DNA from: an uncultured Leucobacter sp. | Lineage (GTDB): Bacteria; Actinomycetota; Actinomycetes; Actinomycetales; Microbacteriaceae | DNA: 9,079 nucleotides | Assembly: GCA_937872275.1 (NCBI GenBank) | Contig: CALMSE010000110.1 | Coordinates: 1 to 9,079, forward strand | Reading direction: 5' to 3' | Part shown: positions 5,816 to 9,079 of the stretch, piece by piece | How the letters are laid out: the number at the start of each line of letters is the position of its first letter | Numbering within the stretch: position 1 is the stretch's first letter | Made by a program: the position numbers and the translations under genes | The notes under the pieces: model-generated | Databases searched by the model: none | What the model was told of the DNA's origin: nothing | The model's input: the letters and a program-made list of their open reading frames with translations, nothing else

Positions 5816-5990
5816 AACCGCAGTGCAGAGAAGCGCCGGCCGGTGCCGACCGGTGCCGGCACGCGTGCCGAGAGGCGCATCGACGATCGCGCTGACAGGT
5901 TGAGAAGCAAGCAGGTTGAGAAGCCGAGACGAACTGGGGTGCCGAGTGAGCGAAGCGACCGAGCGAGACCGCGCGAGCGCGCATCCGCCC
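5816..5990 (+). other. Long structured leader before the CoA ligase gene
   Basis: This stretch completes the 413-bp gap between the divergent regulator and ligase genes. It carries a 10-bp tandem repeat (CCGGTGCCGA 5840-5849, CCGGTGCCGG 5850-5859) and two overlapping palindromes (GTGCCGGCAC 5853-5862, GGCACGCGTGCC 5858-5869). A 16-bp direct repeat lies further on. The RNA would fold strongly. No known riboswitch is recognised. A basic, low-complexity frame starting at 5807 runs through it but looks like a GC-driven open frame rather than a gene. Confidence 0.4.
5896..5927 (+). repeat. 16-bp tandem direct repeat in the ligase leader
   Basis: CAGGTTGAGAAGCAAG (5896-5911) is followed at once by CAGGTTGAGAAGCCGA (5912-5927), with the first 13 bases identical. 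It lies upstream of both possible ligase starts. A protein binding site or a recent slippage duplication are both possible. Confidence 0.6.
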
Positions 5991-7532
5991 ATGACGGAGC
6001 GGACCGTCCCGGCGATGCTGCGCGCCGCCGCCGCGCAGCACGGAGACCGCGAGCTCGTGCGCTTCGAGGGCGTCTCCTGGAGCTATCGCGAGACCGAGCG
6101 GATCGCCGCGCGCGCCGCGCAGCGGCTGCGCGAGAGCTACGGCATCGGCCGGGGCGACGCGGTCGCCCTGCTGGTGCGCAACCGCCCCGAGTTCCTCGAG
6201 ATCGTGCTGGGCGCCGCCTGGCTCGGCGCCGTGAGCGCGCCGCTGAACGTCGCCGCGAAGGGCGAGCAGCTGCGGCACATGCTCGCGAACTCGGGTGCGA
6301 GCGTGGTCTTCGCCGAGGAGGATCTGGTGGATCGCGTCCGCGAGGCGGACGCCTCGCTGCGCGTCGTGCTCGTCGGGGCGCCGGCCGATGCGGGCGAGGG
6401 CTGGTCGCTCGCCGACTCGGCCGCGGAGCCCGAGCCGGTCGGCCCCGGCGATCCCTTCGCGATCCTCTACACCTCCGGCACCACCGGTCTCTCGAAGGGC
6501 GTCGTCTGCCCGCACGCGCAGTACTACTGGTGGGCGCACCACAACATCTCGCTGCTCGAGATCGAGGCCGACGACGTGCTGCTGACGACGCTGCCGCTCT
6601 TCCACACGAACGCCCTCAGCGCCTTCGTGCAGGCGCTGCGCGCCGGCGCGAAGATCGTCTACGAGGCCCGCTTCTCGGCCTCCGGCTTCCGCCGCTCGAT
6701 GACCGACTCGGGGGCCACGATCACCTTCCTCCTCGGCGCGATGGTGCCGATCCTGCTCACGACGCCGGAGCAGGAGGACGACGCCGACATCCCGCTCGAC
6801 CGCGTGCTCGCCCCCGGCGTGCCCGAGCAGGTCGCCGACCAGTTCGCCGAGCGCTTCGGCATCCGCCTCATCGACGGCTTCGCCTCGACCGAGTCGAACT
6901 TCGTGATCGGCTCGCGCGCCGGCGAACGCCGCCCCGGCTGGATGGGCACGGCGCAGGAGGGCTTCGAGGTGCGGGTCGCCGACGAGCACGGCGACGAGGT
7001 GCCCGACGGGACTCCCGGCGAGCTGCTGCTGCGCGCCCGCGAGCCCTACGCCTTCTCGCTCGGCTACAACCGCATGCCCGAGGCGACCGTCGCCGCATGG
7101 GGCAACCTCTGGCTCCACACCGGCGACCGCGTGGTGCGGAACGAGGACGGCTACTTCAAGTTCGTGGACCGGCTGAAGGACGTGATCCGGCGCCGCGGCG
7201 AGAACATCTCCTCCTTCGAAGTGGAGGAGGCGCTGCTGCGGCACGAGGCGGTCGAGGCGGTCGCGGTGTTCCCCGTCGGCTCGGACCTCGCCGAGGACGA
7301 GGTGATGGCCGCCGTCGTGGTGAAGCAGGGCCAGAGCCTCCCGCCCGAGGCGCTGCTCGACCGCGCGCAGGAATATCTCGCCTACTTCGCGGTGCCCCGC
7401 TACGTCGACTTCGTGACCGAGCTGCCACTCACCGAGAACGGGAAGGTGCGCAAGTTCGTGCTGCGCGAGCGCGGCGTGACCGAGAGCACCTGGGATCGCG
7501 AAGCCGCCGGCTACGTGCTCAGGCGGGACTGA
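5991..7532 (+). CDS. AMP-forming acyl-CoA ligase (acyl-CoA synthetase)
   Basis: This 513-aa enzyme is an ANL-superfamily ligase that activates a carboxylic acid with ATP and CoA. It has the P-loop LYTSGTTGLSKG (159-170), LPLFHTNAL (201-209), the A5 motif GFASTE (296-301), LHTGDR (375-380), the hinge DRLKDVIRRRGENIS (393-407) and the C-terminal catalytic Lys485 in TENGKVRK. All core residues are present, so it should be active. The substrate cannot be read from sequence; the operon suggests an oxidised indole acetate such as dioxindole-3-acetate. The thiolase-like gene starts 2 bp after its stop. Start choice: the ATG at 5991 gives a family-typical N-terminus (short lead to PAMLRAAA) but lacks a clear ribosome binding site. 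An in-frame GTG at 5946, 15 codons upstream, has GGGG at about 6 nt and is a real alternative. Confidence 0.9.
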   Translation: MTERTVPAMLRAAAAQHGDRELVRFEGVSWSYRETERIAARAAQRLRESYGIGRGDAVALLVRNRPEFLEIVLGAAWLGAVSAPLNVAAKGEQLRHMLANSGASVVFAEEDLVDRVREADASLRVVLVGAPADAGEGWSLADSAAEPEPVGPGDPFAILYTSGTTGLSKGVVCPHAQYYWWAHHNISLLEIEADDVLLTTLPLFHTNALSAFVQALRAGAKIVYEARFSASGFRRSMTDSGATITFLLGAMVPILLTTPEQEDDADIPLDRVLAPGVPEQVADQFAERFGIRLIDGFASTESNFVIGSRAGERRPGWMGTAQEGFEVRVADEHGDEVPDGTPGELLLRAREPYAFSLGYNRMPEATVAAWGNLWLHTGDRVVRNEDGYFKFVDRLKDVIRRRGENISSFEVEEALLRHEAVEAVAVFPVGSDLAEDEVMAAVVVKQGQSLPPEALLDRAQEYLAYFAVPRYVDFVTELPLTENGKVRKFVLRERGVTESTWDREAAGYVLRRD

Positions 7533-7534
7533 CC

Positions 7535-8713
7535 GTGGTCCTGGCAGGTGGATCGGACGTCGTCGTCTGCGCGCCGACGACGGTGCCCTACGAGCGCTTC
7601 TCGCCGCACGGGACGCCGTACTGGTTCGGGCGGGCGATCCGCGCGCTCTGCGACACGGCGGGGATCGAGCCCGCCGGGATCGACGGGCTCGCCATCGCCT
7701 CGATGACGATGGCTCCGGATACCGCGATCGGCATCGTTGAGCATCTCGGGCTGAGCCTGCGCTGGATGGATCAGCCGACCGTCGGCGGGGCCTCGGGCCT
7801 CGTCGCGCTGCGCCGCGCGGTCGCGGCCGTCGCGCTCGGCGAGGCGGAGACGGTGGTCTGCGCGGGCGCCGACACCAACCGGCCCGGCGCCTTCGAGGGT
7901 CTGATCGAGAACTTCTCCCAGTTCTCCCGCGACGCGGTCGTGCCCTACGGGGCGGGCGGCCCGAACGGCAGCTTCGCGCTCATCACCCAGGCGTTCATGC
8001 GCGAGACCGGCCTCGAGGCCGCCGACTTCGGCAAGCTCTGCGCGGCGCAGCGCGAGAACGCCGCCGCGAACCCGATCGCCCTGATGCGGAAGCCCTACAC
8101 GATCGAGGAGTACCTGGCCTCGCGGCTCATCGCCGACCCGATCCGCCTGCTCGACTGCGTGATGCCGTGCGCGGGCGCCGAGGCCTTCCTCGTCACCACC
8201 GCGGATCGCGCGCGCGCGCTGGGGCTCGACGGCGCCGCGGTGCTCTCCTCCTTCGAGAGCTACAACGACTACCCGGACGACCCGGTCCAGACGCGCGGCG
8301 GCTGGGCCGCCCGGGCGGGGGAGTTGTGGGATCGCGCGGGCCTCGGGCCCGCCGAGGTCGACGTGGTGCACAGCTACGACGACTACCCGGCGATCACGGC
8401 GATGCAGCTGCGCGACCTGGGCTTCGCAGCCGAAGGCGACATCGCGGGCTTCATCCGCTCTCACACCTTCACCGTCGCGGGGAGCTTCCCGCACAACACC
8501 TCGGGCGGGCAGCTCTCCACCGGCCAGGCCGGCTTCGCGGGCGGCTTCCTCGGCGTGAACGAGACGCTGCGGCAGCTCATCGGCCGGCCGCTCGGCGGTT
8601 CCGGCGCACAGGTGCCCGGCGCGCGCACGGGGCTCGTCTCGGGCTTCGGCATGATCAACTACGACCGGGGTCTCGTCTCGGCGGCGGCCGTGCTCGAGGG
8701 GAGGGCTGCATGA
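7535..8713 (+). CDS. Thiolase-superfamily protein with degenerate thiolase active site, probable Ltp2-like aldolase
   Basis: This 392-aa protein has the SCP2/lipid-transfer type thiolase fold. At the nucleophile position it reads GGASG (84-88), with Ala86 where thiolases have Cys. The usual GHP of NxxGGxxxxGHP is GQA (NTSGG 321-325, GQAG 330-333), and the C-terminal Cys motif is replaced by VSGFGMINYDRG (368-379). Claisen thiolase chemistry is therefore unlikely. The steroid side-chain aldolase Ltp2 is a thiolase-fold enzyme with a repurposed active site that relies on tyrosines and a DUF35 partner. Candidate tyrosines here are Tyr281 and Tyr284 (HSYDDYPA) and Tyr376. The next gene encodes a DUF35 protein and overlaps by 4 bp (ATGA), typical of obligate two-subunit complexes. 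The GTG start is 2 bp after the ligase stop with aggcggga upstream. The proposed reaction is retro-aldol release of acetyl-CoA from a tertiary beta-hydroxyacyl-CoA. Fold assignment is firm; the reaction is inference. Confidence 0.85.
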   Translation: MVLAGGSDVVVCAPTTVPYERFSPHGTPYWFGRAIRALCDTAGIEPAGIDGLAIASMTMAPDTAIGIVEHLGLSLRWMDQPTVGGASGLVALRRAVAAVALGEAETVVCAGADTNRPGAFEGLIENFSQFSRDAVVPYGAGGPNGSFALITQAFMRETGLEAADFGKLCAAQRENAAANPIALMRKPYTIEEYLASRLIADPIRLLDCVMPCAGAEAFLVTTADRARALGLDGAAVLSSFESYNDYPDDPVQTRGGWAARAGELWDRAGLGPAEVDVVHSYDDYPAITAMQLRDLGFAAEGDIAGFIRSHTFTVAGSFPHNTSGGQLSTGQAGFAGGFLGVNETLRQLIGRPLGGSGAQVPGARTGLVSGFGMINYDRGLVSAAAVLEGRAA

Positions 8714-9079
8714 TGGCGAGTGATGCCTCCGCCGCTGCCACCACCACCGGGGCGCTGCTGCCGCCCCACGGTCGCGACGCGACGAGCCTCGAGCTCACGG
8801 TCTGCGCGCTCGAGGGAACGTTCCGGCTGCAGTTCGACGCGAGCACGGGCCGGGTGCAGTACCCGCCGCGCGAGATCGCCGCGTCCTCTCTCTCCGAGAG
8901 GCTCGAGTGGCGCGAGGTCGAGCCCCGCGGCACCGTGCTGGCCGCGACGGTGCTGCGCGCCTCGGGCTCCGCCTACACGCGCGAGCTGCTGCCGTGGCCG
9001 ATCGTGCTTGCGGAGGTCGCGGGGGCGCGGATCATCGCGCACGCGCTCGAAGCCGCGGGCGCGCTCGCTGAGTGCCGCG
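8710..9079 (+). CDS. DUF35 OB-fold protein, thiolase/aldolase partner, lacking zinc-ribbon cysteines (partial)
   Basis: The first 123 residues of a DUF35-type protein are in the window; the frame is still open at the edge. DUF35 proteins bind the acyl-CoA and complete the active complex of thiolase-fold partners. An alanine/threonine-rich N-terminus (1-20) precedes a helix (24-39). A zinc-ribbon remnant (about 40-68) follows, in which GRVQYPPRE is kept but the CxxC pairs expected before and after it are absent (QFDASTG, then IAASSLSERLEW). The OB fold begins at EPRGTVLAATVLRA (71-84) and continues with LLPWPIVLAEVAGARIIAHAL (93-113). The only cysteines seen are Cys32 and Cys122. The ATG at 8710 overlaps the thiolase-like stop (ATGA); a second ATG follows at once at 8713, so the true start may be either. 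Only about the last 10-20 residues should be missing if length is typical. Confidence 0.8.
   Translation, partial: MMASDASAAATTTGALLPPHGRDATSLELTVCALEGTFRLQFDASTGRVQYPPREIAASSLSERLEWREVEPRGTVLAATVLRASGSAYTRELLPWPIVLAEVAGARIIAHALEAAGALAECR

Noticed and set aside
4577..5992. 471-codon minus-strand open frame across the regulator and its promoter
   Set aside because: It overlaps the response regulator in another frame and the SDR gene in antisense, with only low-complexity translation.
5676..7244. 522-codon minus-strand open frame opposite the CoA ligase
   Set aside because: Antisense shadow of a ligase with all core motifs; no domain is visible.
5807..8713. A single 968-codon open frame on the plus strand that reads through the ligase region in another frame and continues into the thiolase-like protein, suggesting a fusion
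   Set aside because: Codons up to 7534 give arginine- and alanine-rich sequence with no domain, while the overlapping frame encodes a complete CoA ligase. Only the part from GTG 7535 has thiolase character. The long open frame is an effect of high GC.
7535..8713. Annotation as a standard acetyl-CoA acetyltransferase (thiolase)
   Set aside because: The nucleophilic cysteine and the GHP histidine are absent, so normal thiolase chemistry is not supported.

Overview
The window is about 9 kb of very GC-rich DNA (roughly 70% by eye) with tightly packed genes, GTG as well as ATG starts and purine-rich ribosome binding sites. This suggests a high-GC actinobacterium. A Microbacteriaceae-type host (for example Leucobacter or Microbacterium) is a guess from style, not from a marker gene.

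Layout. The left edge (1-88) holds the tail of an upstream coding region built from a degenerate 15-bp tandem repeat. It is followed by a small unrecognised cytosolic protein gene (181-792). From 822 to the right edge the window is one functional block. It contains a soluble FixL-like sensor kinase (minus strand, 822-2363), a divergent three-gene operon resembling iacA-iacB-iacE of the indole-3-acetic acid (IAA) degradation cluster (2567-4865), a FixJ-like response regulator (minus strand, 4909-5577), and a divergent operon of a CoA ligase, a thiolase-like protein and a DUF35 protein (5991 to the edge). The last gene is cut by the window end.

How the genes may work together. IacA-type flavin oxygenase and IacE-type SDR are known to oxidise the indole ring of IAA towards dioxindole-3-acetate (3-hydroxy-2-oxindole-3-acetate), a tertiary beta-hydroxy acid. 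The neighbouring CoA ligase could activate that acid. The thiolase-like protein has lost the thiolase nucleophile and resembles the Ltp2-type steroid side-chain aldolases, which also work with a DUF35 partner. Together these could split dioxindole-3-acetyl-CoA by a retro-aldol reaction into isatin and acetyl-CoA. This route is inference from family and chemistry. No flavin reductase, Rieske oxygenase or isatin hydrolase is in the window.

Regulation. The kinase and regulator genes flank the iacABE-like operon and face away from the catabolic genes they sit beside. Both divergent intergenic regions carry a pair of outward-facing boxes related to GAATTGCGTAGCC, giving one box per transcription unit. 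These are good candidates for the regulator's operators. The boxes lie at or just downstream of -10-like sequences for the two regulatory genes, and upstream of candidate promoters for the two catabolic operons. No RNA genes, CRISPR arrays, insertion sequences or attachment sites were seen.
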